From assembly GCA_015256945.1 (NCBI GenBank), contig JABZLB010000007.1:24214-88213 (forward strand): DNA of 64,000 nucleotides, given 5' to 3'. Both the position numbers and the translations under genes were made by a program. Shown one piece after another: positions 52,432 through 59,478 of this stretch. Every line of letters begins with the position of its first letter. Within the stretch, counting starts at the first letter, position 1. The notes beneath the pieces are model-generated. The model was given only the letters and a program-made list of their open reading frames with translations. It made no database searches and had not been told where the DNA came from. This DNA is from Prevotellaceae bacterium (GTDB lineage: Bacteria > Bacteroidota > Bacteroidia > Bacteroidales > Bacteroidaceae).

Positions 52432-52795
52432 TTACTTCTTTCCTTTATATAACCTCTTCATCCATAGGAACTCTAAAACGTAAATAAGTATTCCCCAACA
52501 TAGATAAAATCCGCCTTCGTAAGACATTGTCGATAAGGCATCCATCCATAACATACTATATAAAGTTAACACAAGAATACTACCTAAAACGAATAGTATG
52601 TTCTTATGGAAGTCTGGGTTGTAAGTGAGAAATACCAAGATGAAGCCTCCACTATACAAGGCCTCACTAAAACTATATATAGCAGGCCACTTGCGAAATC
52701 GTCCTTAGTTCTAAAGTTTGCCTCGATTATCTCTACAACAACTAGGTATATAATGGCAAAAAAATGATGGAAATAATTTTCTTAATGTTGTTCAT
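52432..52795 (-). pseudogene. Frameshifted small membrane protein
   Basis: Read from ATG at 52795 the frame is MNNIKKIISIIF and stops after 17 codons, just past a run of seven T. One base shift restores FFAIIYLVVVEIIEANF, and a second shift near 52700 leads into a 75-codon open end with three hydrophobic stretches (YSGGFILVFLTYNP, NILFVLGSILVLTLYS, GGFYLCWGILIYVLEFLW). So it looks like a three-to-four-helix membrane protein broken by two indels. The last part alone begins only with TTG. Sequencing error in the T-run is possible. Confidence 0.45.
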
Positions 52796-52857
52796 TACGT
52801 AATATTCTATATAATCTTGCCATTGGCAAATATATTAATTAGAATCTAAGGTAAAAG

Positions 52858-53688
52858 CTACTTGAAAATTGACTCTACGACTTCATGTCCTGAAGGTAGT
52901 TTGCCAGTCTTGTTTGTATAGGTGTTTTTGCAGGTCGCAAGTCCGGAAACATCAAATAAGGTTTCAAAGGGCTTCCAATATGTTTTCTTCTTTCCGTCTT
53001 GCTCTGCCTGTGAAAGATTCAGATATTCGCTGGCACAGTCGGCAAAGTAAGCAAGAAGAAACTTGGACTTTTGCCAATGGTATTCCTTATCGCACAGGCC
53101 TAAGCCAATAGCTTTGCTAATAATTTGCTGAGCTTCTTTTGATTGAAGCTCGACAGGCATTTGCTTTTCTTCATTTTTCGGTATATTTGGAGTATTCGTA
53201 ACCTGTATGTCTGTGCCAAAGAAGTGGTTCCAGCCTTCCTGTGTCTTGATGCCGTTCTGTATGCTCGTCTTAATCAACTGCTCTTTTAAATCAGTAAAGC
53301 TGTTCTGTTCCAACCGTTCCTTAGCTTCCTCCGCCTTTATAACAATCTTCGATACAAGCGTTTCATACAAGTTGCCACAGACAAGCCAATACGATAGAGT
53401 GTTCTTTATTCTGCCATATCGAAAGAAATTCATGTTGCCCTCATGCAGCAAAAATACCATCGCACCAACAATGGTATCTCCAACTCTCGTGTAATTGTTA
53501 GAAAACAATATCGGGAAATCGTGCTGACTTACTATATTTTCTGACCCGTTTGACTTTGAAGTATAGGCATATAGATGCATAACCCCTTCAAAGCTCTGCT
53601 TCTTTAGGTCGTTGATGATACGGTCTGCTGCTATCTTGTTGGCTTGATACCAAGCCTCTGCGGATTCTTTATCTAAGTCTTTGCCCAT
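52858..53688 (-). CDS. Element-encoded protein of unknown function, third gene of AbiE operon
   Basis: A 276-residue soluble protein. The N-terminal ~120 residues (SAEAWYQANKIAADRIINDL, YGRIKNTLSYWLVCGNLYET) and a C-terminal ~75-residue domain (ISKAIGLGLCDKEYHWQKSK, then KPFETLFDV) are separated by a charged linker near residue 165–180. The C-terminal block looks like a module repeated in other Bacteroidetes accessory proteins (perhaps DUF6043-like), but I cannot name it firmly. It lies 30 bases after the AbiEii toxin gene in the same direction, so it is probably co-transcribed with the toxin–antitoxin pair. Confidence 0.7.
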   Translation of the reverse strand: MGKDLDKESAEAWYQANKIAADRIINDLKKQSFEGVMHLYAYTSKSNGSENIVSQHDFPILFSNNYTRVGDTIVGAMVFLLHEGNMNFFRYGRIKNTLSYWLVCGNLYETLVSKIVIKAEEAKERLEQNSFTDLKEQLIKTSIQNGIKTQEGWNHFFGTDIQVTNTPNIPKNEEKQMPVELQSKEAQQIISKAIGLGLCDKEYHWQKSKFLLAYFADCASEYLNLSQAEQDGKKKTYWKPFETLFDVSGLATCKNTYTNKTGKLPSGHEVVESIFK

Positions 53689-53718
53689 TGCATCCTGTTT
53701 ATTTGTTTATATAGTTTC

Positions 53719-54726
53719 TTATCCTCTAAATCTATCTCGTAGTACTTTTATCCTATCCAATAGATCCTCAAAAGAAAGATGGTCACCATAGATGAAATCG
53801 TGTGTCATTTGCTCGTAGTCATTTCTCCATTCGTTTAAGACGGATGAAGGAGGGTAAAAGTCGATGGTGTCTCTTTTCAGTTTGTCATAATCAGCATATT
53901 TCAGAGCATAGAATGTACGGCGGTGTTCTATTATATCGTCATAGAGTTGCTTGTCTTCCAAGGCTTGAATACCAAATTCGGTATCCATCAGCTTTTCCAA
54001 ATCGTATAAGTGGCGGCTCATTCTCATAGAACGAGGATGCTCTTTCTGAAATTCCTCGCACAAAAGAAAAGCTTTTTCAAGGAATGTCCTTGTTGGCAGC
54101 ACAGTTCTGAATGTCACCTTACAATCATCATCTTCAGGAAATATCTGAGAAATATAAGATTGCAGATCAACTTCTTCTGTAGGCTCTGCCATTGACAAGC
54201 AACTAATCTCTATTTTCACCCAAGGGGAAACATAATTGCTACTGTTTGGTATAATACTCTTGTAGTCAACCATGATGACAGTAGGATCCTTGTCGGAGTC
54301 TATGGGCTTTAGACCATCCTTTGTTTCCACTTCTGTTACGTTTCTTACGTTATAATCAACAACTCCCAGTTGGTTCAACGCCTGTTCTATTTTAGACTTC
54401 AATACATCTTGGATATAGCTACGAGATTTCTTCCTAAGGCGTTCCCTTTGGCTTTTGGATGTGGATGATATTGCGAAATCTCCTTCTCGTCTTATAGATA
54501 AATCAATATCCTCACTGAAACGGTCTATCAATCCGAATCCCTTAGAAAGCGATGTACCACCCTTGAAATTAAGCAGATGCGCAATAGAGGTCATGGATAG
54601 AGCCTTGAGCACCATTGTCACCCACCAGTCTTTTTCGATGGCGGTAGGCGACAAGTGCCTTTCTCTGCTAACTGCATTTAGCATAGCCAAACGCTCTTGT
54701 ATGTTATGCTGTTGCCAATGTATCAT
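53719..54726 (-). CDS. abiEii: AbiEii-type nucleotidyltransferase toxin
   Basis: A 335-residue toxin of the AbiEii/AbiGii family, the toxin half of the type IV AbiE abortive-infection system. The nucleotidyltransferase signature is NFKGGTSLSKGFGLIDRFSE followed by DIDLSI near residue 50–80, and IEKDWWV near 30 is also family-typical. Such enzymes add nucleotides to tRNA or similar targets and stop growth during phage attack. It starts four bases after the antitoxin gene, the normal order for abiEi–abiEii. Confidence 0.9.
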   Translation of the reverse strand: MIHWQQHNIQERLAMLNAVSRERHLSPTAIEKDWWVTMVLKALSMTSIAHLLNFKGGTSLSKGFGLIDRFSEDIDLSIRREGDFAISSTSKSQRERLRKKSRSYIQDVLKSKIEQALNQLGVVDYNVRNVTEVETKDGLKPIDSDKDPTVIMVDYKSIIPNSSNYVSPWVKIEISCLSMAEPTEEVDLQSYISQIFPEDDDCKVTFRTVLPTRTFLEKAFLLCEEFQKEHPRSMRMSRHLYDLEKLMDTEFGIQALEDKQLYDDIIEHRRTFYALKYADYDKLKRDTIDFYPPSSVLNEWRNDYEQMTHDFIYGDHLSFEDLLDRIKVLRDRFRG

Positions 54727-54730
54727 ATCC

Positions 54731-55339
54731 TTATTTGGTTATTTCCTTAAAAAAATTCTGCATCCATGCCGGGGCCAAAGATATATCTTTCTTTATAAGC
54801 TGGGCTTCTGCTGGATTGTCTTGAATAAGCCTGTATATGGCAGACATTTCTTCATTGGTCACGTTTCCTTTCCCAATATTGCGTAATGCCTGCACAAGCA
54901 TTGCCATCATTTTGCTTTTATAAGCGAAGTTTCGGGGCACGCTTCGGATGAAACTTATTTCACTACCATCGACCTTTACAGTTCTTGGAGAGCCCGTAGT
55001 TAGATAGTTTACCTTAGTCGGAACCTGTGTTGATAGCCCTAAGATATTAAGAGCTGCGGCACCTGTCGGCATAATCTCAACTTGATCACGTTTGGCAATG
55101 GCTTCAGCTATCTCATATAACGATGGCTTTAATGGACCAAACTTAGTAGCAACCGACTTACAGTAAATGCCAGGCGATAAACGCTCGATTAATCCCTTTT
55201 GTTCTGCTATACTTAATACCTGCTGGACATAATTAGCACTACTTATGTCCGTGAAGTCGCTAACAAAAAGCACACAAGGTGCTTTCATCTTGTCTAAACG
55301 ACCAAGTATTAACTCTGTACTACCAGCTTGATTTAACAT
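54731..55339 (-). CDS. abiEi: AbiEi-type antitoxin (DUF6088 family)
   Basis: A 202-residue antitoxin. The N-terminal winged helix (SANYVQQVLSIAEQKGLIERL, then GIYCKSVATKFGP) should bind the promoter, and the C-terminal part (EIMPTGAAALNILGLSTQVP, YLTTGSPRTVKVDG) is typical of DUF6088 partners of AbiEii. AbiEi proteins repress their own operon and counter the toxin without direct contact (type IV). A TATCTTTG box 35 bases upstream drives the operon. Confidence 0.88.
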   Translation of the reverse strand: MLNQAGSTELILGRLDKMKAPCVLFVSDFTDISSANYVQQVLSIAEQKGLIERLSPGIYCKSVATKFGPLKPSLYEIAEAIAKRDQVEIMPTGAAALNILGLSTQVPTKVNYLTTGSPRTVKVDGSEISFIRSVPRNFAYKSKMMAMLVQALRNIGKGNVTNEEMSAIYRLIQDNPAEAQLIKKDISLAPAWMQNFFKEITK

Positions 55340-55373
55340 TCGTTTGTAGGAATTATTGACAATATTTCATAGG

Positions 55374-55381
55374 CAAAGATA
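55374..55381 (-). promoter_or_regulatory. −7 box for the AbiE operon
   Basis: TATCTTTG on the minus strand, leader about 30 bases. Confidence 0.6.
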
Positions 55382-55442
55382 ACTATTCTATAGCTATATG
55401 CAAAATATTCCTTTAATTTTTCTGCCCCATGCGGCACTTTTT

Positions 55443-56939
55443 TCAAATTGAAGCCAATAATTCTTCGCGTTCAGCCTCAGTCATACTCTTCAAAAGCGTC
55501 AAGAGCTCCTGTTTGCTTGTAGCTTGTTGGCTACTCTTTTCCCTTTCATTAAGCAGGTACCAGTTATATTCCACCATTTTTTCCAAAGGGTAAGCACCAA
55601 TGTAGTTCGAAGTTATGTCGCCAGAGCTGCTATGCCCCATACTATCACTGATGTATTTGTAGGGCACCTTGCCAGAATTGTTCAGATTGGTGGCGAAACT
55701 GTGGCGAGCCCATGTGGAGGTAGGCTTTTGCTCCAAACCAAGAATATCCGCAACCTTCCCCATGTGCTTTCCTATATACTTGTTGTATCGTTGAATCACC
55801 CAAAGTTCCTTGTCGGGCATGATAAGTGTAGGCAAGATAGGGAATACTCGTTTGCCCAACTTCGGTTCATTGCCATATTCCTCGATTATTTTCTTTAGTT
55901 CTGGAGTAATGGGAAATATCACTTCGCTTGCACTCTCGTTTCTGTCATGCGTTTTCTGGCGGTAGAAGCGAAATTGCTTACCGTGTGTGGCGAAATACCA
56001 TTCATCATACTCCAGCCGTAAAGTGTCTGCGAGGTTCTGCCCATCACCAAGATACATGAAAAGGAACAATCCCACGTCACGGAACACAGCTTCCTTTTCA
56101 TGGGAATAGAATTGTTCTTTGCCGTTCTCATCTTTAGCTTCTTTCCTCTCCCAGAAATCATAGAGCTTGCGCATAGTTGCGACATCAAGGAACTCATGCT
56201 TCCTGCTATTGGACTTGTTATAGCCTGTGTCCTTGAACATTTCTCGGGTGTCACCTTTGATTAACCCTTGCTCAATGCAGATGTTCACAATGGCTCTGAA
56301 TGTACGGAGACTGATGCCAATGGTTGTGGCACTCAATCCGTACTTCTTTAAGGCTTTTGACCATTTCAAGATGAAAGCCCTGTCAATATCGCCAAACTCA
56401 ACATTGCTTCCCATTGTTTTGACAAAGCGACGCTTCACATCTACATTGGTTCTGGCAGTACCCAACTTGTCAATCTTTCTGTCCTCTATGTATTTATCCC
56501 AAACAGAATAGATAGTCCGCTCTTCTGGAGTGATGCCGCTGAAACGCTCTTGTAATTTCTTTAGAGTGAAGATGCCGTCTTCAACAAGTTTGTTTACCAT
56601 CAACTCAACCCTTAATATGCGTGCTCTCAGTTCCTTTCGCTCGTTAGCGTTTTTATTGCGACCTAGACGTTCAAGCTCACAAAGCATCTTCCACTCATCC
56701 AACTTGTATTTCTTGCCAATGCGCAAGTAAACCTTTTTACCATTATATTGGATTCTGATAGCAGCTGGGAGTTCTTGCTGATCATCTCCACTGGCTCTTC
56801 GAGGATCCAGCATAAGCGTGCCTGTAATACTACCATTTGAAGAGACAAACTTGGCAAAAGCGGTCTCTCCGCGGTCTTTATACTGTTTATTTGACAAAAA
56901 CAGCTTATCGGTGAACTTTCTGAAATTTTCCTCCATCAT
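55443..56939 (-). CDS. int: Tyrosine integrase of the element
   Basis: A 498-residue site-specific recombinase that integrates and excises the element at tRNA-Met. An arm-binding N-terminal part and SAM-like core-binding domain (about 130–225) precede the catalytic domain (about 240–470). Visible catalytic residues: Arg of TWARHSFAT near 415, His of SMGHSSSGD and the Tyr nucleophile in SNYIGAYPL near 450. The usual first Arg position, in LGDGQNLADTLRL near 312, appears to be Asp; several Bacteroidetes integrases, such as IntDOT, also lack that Arg. Its promoter and leader contain the right arm-site repeat. Confidence 0.93.
   Translation of the reverse strand: MMEENFRKFTDKLFLSNKQYKDRGETAFAKFVSSNGSITGTLMLDPRRASGDDQQELPAAIRIQYNGKKVYLRIGKKYKLDEWKMLCELERLGRNKNANERKELRARILRVELMVNKLVEDGIFTLKKLQERFSGITPEERTIYSVWDKYIEDRKIDKLGTARTNVDVKRRFVKTMGSNVEFGDIDRAFILKWSKALKKYGLSATTIGISLRTFRAIVNICIEQGLIKGDTREMFKDTGYNKSNSRKHEFLDVATMRKLYDFWERKEAKDENGKEQFYSHEKEAVFRDVGLFLFMYLGDGQNLADTLRLEYDEWYFATHGKQFRFYRQKTHDRNESASEVIFPITPELKKIIEEYGNEPKLGKRVFPILPTLIMPDKELWVIQRYNKYIGKHMGKVADILGLEQKPTSTWARHSFATNLNNSGKVPYKYISDSMGHSSSGDITSNYIGAYPLEKMVEYNWYLLNEREKSSQQATSKQELLTLLKSMTEAEREELLASI
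56910..56923. repeat. Third GGTGAACTTTCTGA motif, inside the integrase gene
   Basis: A single 14-base copy of the arm-site core lies in codons about 6–10 of int, 66 bp from the 25-bp repeat at 56976. Confidence 0.6.
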
Positions 56940-56975
56940 AAAATGTAGTGTTTATAGGGGTTGCAGAGATAAATC

Positions 56976-57000
56976 GGTGAACTTTTGGTGAACTTTCTGA
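56976..57000. repeat. Right copy of 25-bp subterminal repeat, probable integrase arm site
   Basis: Identical to 45328–45352. It lies in the int leader, between the −7 box at 57014 and the start codon, so integrase bound there could also repress its own gene. Confidence 0.7.
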
Positions 57001-57013
57001 CCTCAATTCTGTG

Positions 57014-57021
57014 CAAATTTA
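57014..57021 (-). promoter_or_regulatory. −7 box for int
   Basis: TAAATTTG on the minus strand, about 75 bases before the start codon. Confidence 0.5.
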
Positions 57022-57109
57022 CGGAATTTCAAGAAATCTACAAAATAAATAACTAACTAATTATCAGCTATTTGCAATCTTTTGCAATTTTGAGAAACAC
57101 CCATAAATA

Positions 57110-57155
57110 GGATTCATAATCCGGAGGTCGTGGGTTCGGGTCCCACCCCCGCTAC
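57110..57155 (+). repeat. Right attachment site (attR)
   Basis: Second copy of the 46-bp tRNA-Met 3' half. It lacks the 5' half and so is not a tRNA gene. Confidence 0.9.
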
Positions 57156-57157
57156 AT

Positions 57158-57194
57158 AAAAAGCCTCGTGAATCGTTGATTTACGAGGCTTTTT
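57158..57194 (+). terminator. Original tRNA-Met terminator, displaced by the element
   Basis: A 17-bp near-perfect stem AAAAAGCCTCGTGAATC with its partner ending GGCTTTTT, two bases after attR. Before integration it would have followed tRNA-Met directly. The rest of 57195–57450 shows no gene. Confidence 0.75.
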
Positions 57195-57451
57195 ACGTAA
57201 TTACTGTGAAAGAGGAAGATAAAAAACAATGTAAAGTCCTGCTTTCTGTATCAATAAGCCTCAACCCTATTGATACCCGGCAAATAGATAAAATACTAAA
57301 AACCTTTGCTTCCACGAAGTCTTAAAGTATAAAACAAAGCATCTTCTTGTCATGAACAGGCTTTGTTTTTCAACCATAAACGCTTATAATATATTACAAC
57401 AAGAACATCTTCCTGTCAAATTACCAACGCCTCTGCATTACCTATAAAACA

Positions 57452-57476
57452 AAAGGGGCTGAACTTCAGCCCCTTT
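57452..57476 (-). terminator. tRNA-Pro terminator
   Basis: AAAGGGGCTG/CAGCCCCTTT stem with loop AACTT, 12 bases past the tRNA-Pro 3' end. Confidence 0.7.
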
Positions 57477-57488
57477 CCTTCAAACAAG

Positions 57489-57561
57489 TCGGGATTACTG
57501 GACTCGAACCAGCGACCTCGCGCCCCCCAGACGTGTGCGCTACCAACTGCGCTAAATCCCG
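57489..57561 (-). tRNA. tRNA-Pro (anticodon GGG)
   Basis: A 73-base cloverleaf on the minus strand: acceptor CGGGATT paired with AATCCCG, D arm GCGC..GCGC, anticodon loop CTGGGGG with anticodon GGG, and T arm GCTGG-TTCGAGT-CCAGT (one G·T pair). The anticodon stem has one A–C mismatch. The terminal CCA is not encoded. Confidence 0.92.
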
Positions 57562-57574
57562 TTGTTTTGTGGTG

Positions 57575-57606
57575 CAAAGGTAATGATTACTACTGTAATC
57601 TCCAAA
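57575..57606 (-). promoter_or_regulatory. −33/−7 promoter of tRNA-Pro
   Basis: On the minus strand, TTTG (57603–57606), a 20-bp spacer and TACCTTTG (57575–57582): the same arrangement as for tRNA-Met. Confidence 0.65.
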
Positions 57607-57687
57607 TTTTATATATATTTTTTAATGTAAGGGCATCTAAACAACGATTTAAAACGGCTGTAACAAGGCTGTTTCGCTGCTATTTTG

Positions 57688-57695
57688 TACATTTG
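57688..57695 (+). promoter_or_regulatory. −7 box for aroA
   Basis: TACATTTG, 26 bases before the aroA start. Confidence 0.55.
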
Positions 57696-57721
57696 CAATA
57701 TATATGAAATAAGCTTATTCA

Positions 57722-58990
57722 ATGGTAACATACGATATAAAGGCTCCGCGAATGCTCAATGCTGATATTATGCTGCCGGCGTCGAAAAGCATCAGCAACA
57801 GGGCACTCATTATCCATGCCCTGGCCGGAGGTGATGCCTTACCGCAAAATTTATCGGATTGCAATGATACACACGTTGTGCTTCAAGCGCTGAATACCCG
57901 TCCTTCTGTGATTGACATTGGTGCTGCCGGCACCGCAATGCGCTTCCTTACAGCCTATCTGGCAGCAACAAGCGGCACGTACACACTCACGGGGTCCGAC
58001 CGTATGAAGCAGCGACCAATAGGTATTTTAGTTGATACACTGCAAAAACTGGGTGCCGACATCAGTTATTTAGAACAACAAGGCTATCCTCCTCTACTTA
58101 TCAAAGGACATCAATTGCATGGCGGAAGCATAGAAATTCCTGGCCACGTAAGCTCACAATTCATCTCTGCATTGCTGTTAACGGCTCCTGTCATGACCAC
58201 AGGGTTAGAGCTTCGATTACGTGGTGAAATTGTTTCGCGACCATATATCGACCTCACGCTTTGCACAATGAAGCAGTTTGGAGCTGATGCCGACTGGACC
58301 GATACTTGTACAATACGCGTCAATCCCGTCGCTTACGAAGAGCATCCGTTCTTAATTGAAAACGACTGGACGGCGGCAAGCTACTGGTACGAAACCGTAG
58401 CTTTGTATGCTCCTGGGCAGGCAAGTGTGTGCCTTCACGGGCTTATGGACGGGTCACGACAGGGTGATGCCATCGTAAAATACATTTTTTCGCTACTCGG
58501 TGTAAAGACAACCTTTGATACCGTTGCCCCTGGAGGGCCTGCCAACGTAAGGCTAACACGCCACGAGGGCTGTGTAGACAGGCTCAATTACAACTTTATT
58601 AATTGTCCCGACCTGGCACAAACCATTGCCGTTACCTGCTGTGCAATGGGGGTTTTATTCAGATTTGACGGGCTCGCCAGCCTGAAGATAAAAGAAACCG
58701 ACCGCCTTATGGCTTTGCAAAAAGAGCTTAGAAAATTAGGCTATGTGGTAGAAATTGAGAATGACAACGCTTTAATATGGAACGGGGAAACATGCAAACC
58801 GACCTCAACTACGATTGATACTTACGACGATCACCGCATGGCTATGGCCTTTGCACCGCTTGCCGTAAGGAAGGGAAGTCTGCAAATTAACCATCCCGAC
58901 GTAGTAACCAAGTCGTATCCGCGCTTTTGGAACGATATGGCATCGGCGGGTTTTCATATCAGCAGTAACGGTAAGGTTCTGGAAGAATAA
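57722..58990 (+). CDS. aroA: 3-phosphoshikimate 1-carboxyvinyltransferase (EPSP synthase)
   Basis: AroA joins phosphoenolpyruvate to shikimate 3-phosphate in aromatic amino acid synthesis. The 422-residue protein has LPASKSISNRALI near residue 18, GAAGTAMRFLTAYL near 83, DRMKQRPIG near 106, HVSSQFISALLL near 143 and the C-terminal KETDRLMAL and DDHRMAMAFAP blocks. It is in the normal length range. Thirty-two bases separate it from the small membrane-protein gene that follows in the same direction. Confidence 0.96.
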   Translation: MVTYDIKAPRMLNADIMLPASKSISNRALIIHALAGGDALPQNLSDCNDTHVVLQALNTRPSVIDIGAAGTAMRFLTAYLAATSGTYTLTGSDRMKQRPIGILVDTLQKLGADISYLEQQGYPPLLIKGHQLHGGSIEIPGHVSSQFISALLLTAPVMTTGLELRLRGEIVSRPYIDLTLCTMKQFGADADWTDTCTIRVNPVAYEEHPFLIENDWTAASYWYETVALYAPGQASVCLHGLMDGSRQGDAIVKYIFSLLGVKTTFDTVAPGGPANVRLTRHEGCVDRLNYNFINCPDLAQTIAVTCCAMGVLFRFDGLASLKIKETDRLMALQKELRKLGYVVEIENDNALIWNGETCKPTSTTIDTYDDHRMAMAFAPLAVRKGSLQINHPDVVTKSYPRFWNDMASAGFHISSNGKVLEE

Positions 58991-59022
58991 CAGAACCACC
59001 CCCTCCCACTATCATTTTCCAT

Positions 59023-59424
59023 ATGCTATACTTATTTTTAGGAATCGTCATTCTGGGCTGCATAGCCGGAGCCTTCGAACTTATCTCGCAACGTTTTGAC
59101 GGTAAGGAACAGCCCATACGTGTACAAAAAGGCGACTGTTCAACCTGTTCGGGCGACGATTCGGCCTGCGAACAGGTGTGCATGATGCAGGCAGCTACGA
59201 AGGATATTGTTTATTTTGACGATGAAGAACTGGATATTTACCGCGGCCGACCTTCAGACGGCTACAATGCTGACGAAACCGAGCAATTTGCAGAAGTGCT
59301 GGAAACGCTCCGCCCTACGGAGATAAAAGAGTGGAACCGCAGTCTTATCCTCCGTGGAATCAACATGCCCGACGGCATCAAAGACGAATATTTTGCTTTG
59401 GTTTCTTCGGCCGGGGAGGCATAA
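59023..59424 (+). CDS. Small Cys-rich membrane-anchored protein of unknown function
   Basis: A 133-residue protein with one N-terminal helix (LYLFLGIVILGCIAGAFELI) and then a short Cys cluster CSTCSGDDSACEQVC (residues ~39–53), which could bind a metal or Fe–S centre. The acidic C-terminal part (YFDDEELDIYRGRPSDGYN, QFAEVLETLRPTEI) is unlike known enzymes. Proteins of this shape sit next to aroA or T9SS genes in Bacteroidetes, but I have no function to offer. Confidence 0.7.
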   Translation: MLYLFLGIVILGCIAGAFELISQRFDGKEQPIRVQKGDCSTCSGDDSACEQVCMMQAATKDIVYFDDEELDIYRGRPSDGYNADETEQFAEVLETLRPTEIKEWNRSLILRGINMPDGIKDEYFALVSSAGEA

Positions 59425-59478
59425 AGATGCCCATAACGAAACAAAATATATATATGATTTTAGCGTTATATCATATAA

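Larger units (their letters stand above)
45209..57155. mobile_element. 11.9-kb integrative mobilizable element in tRNA-Met
   Basis: An exact 46-bp direct repeat of the tRNA-Met 3' half (45209–45254 and 57110–57155) bounds the insert. It contains a tyrosine integrase at the right end, MobV-type relaxase, toprim/primase-like and RecA-like proteins, an excisionase-type HTH protein, an AbiE toxin–antitoxin system and unknown cargo. There are no conjugation-pore genes, so transfer would need a helper. The plan resembles Bacteroides NBU-type mobilizable units. The tRNA remains intact at the left end, because the element restores the 3' half. Confidence 0.9.

Noticed and set aside
57110..57155. Second tRNA-Met gene
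   Set aside because: Only the 3' half is present, without acceptor 5' strand, D arm or promoter; it is the right attachment site.
45209..57155. Prophage
   Set aside because: No capsid, terminase, tail or lysis genes; the relaxase and small size fit a mobilizable element.
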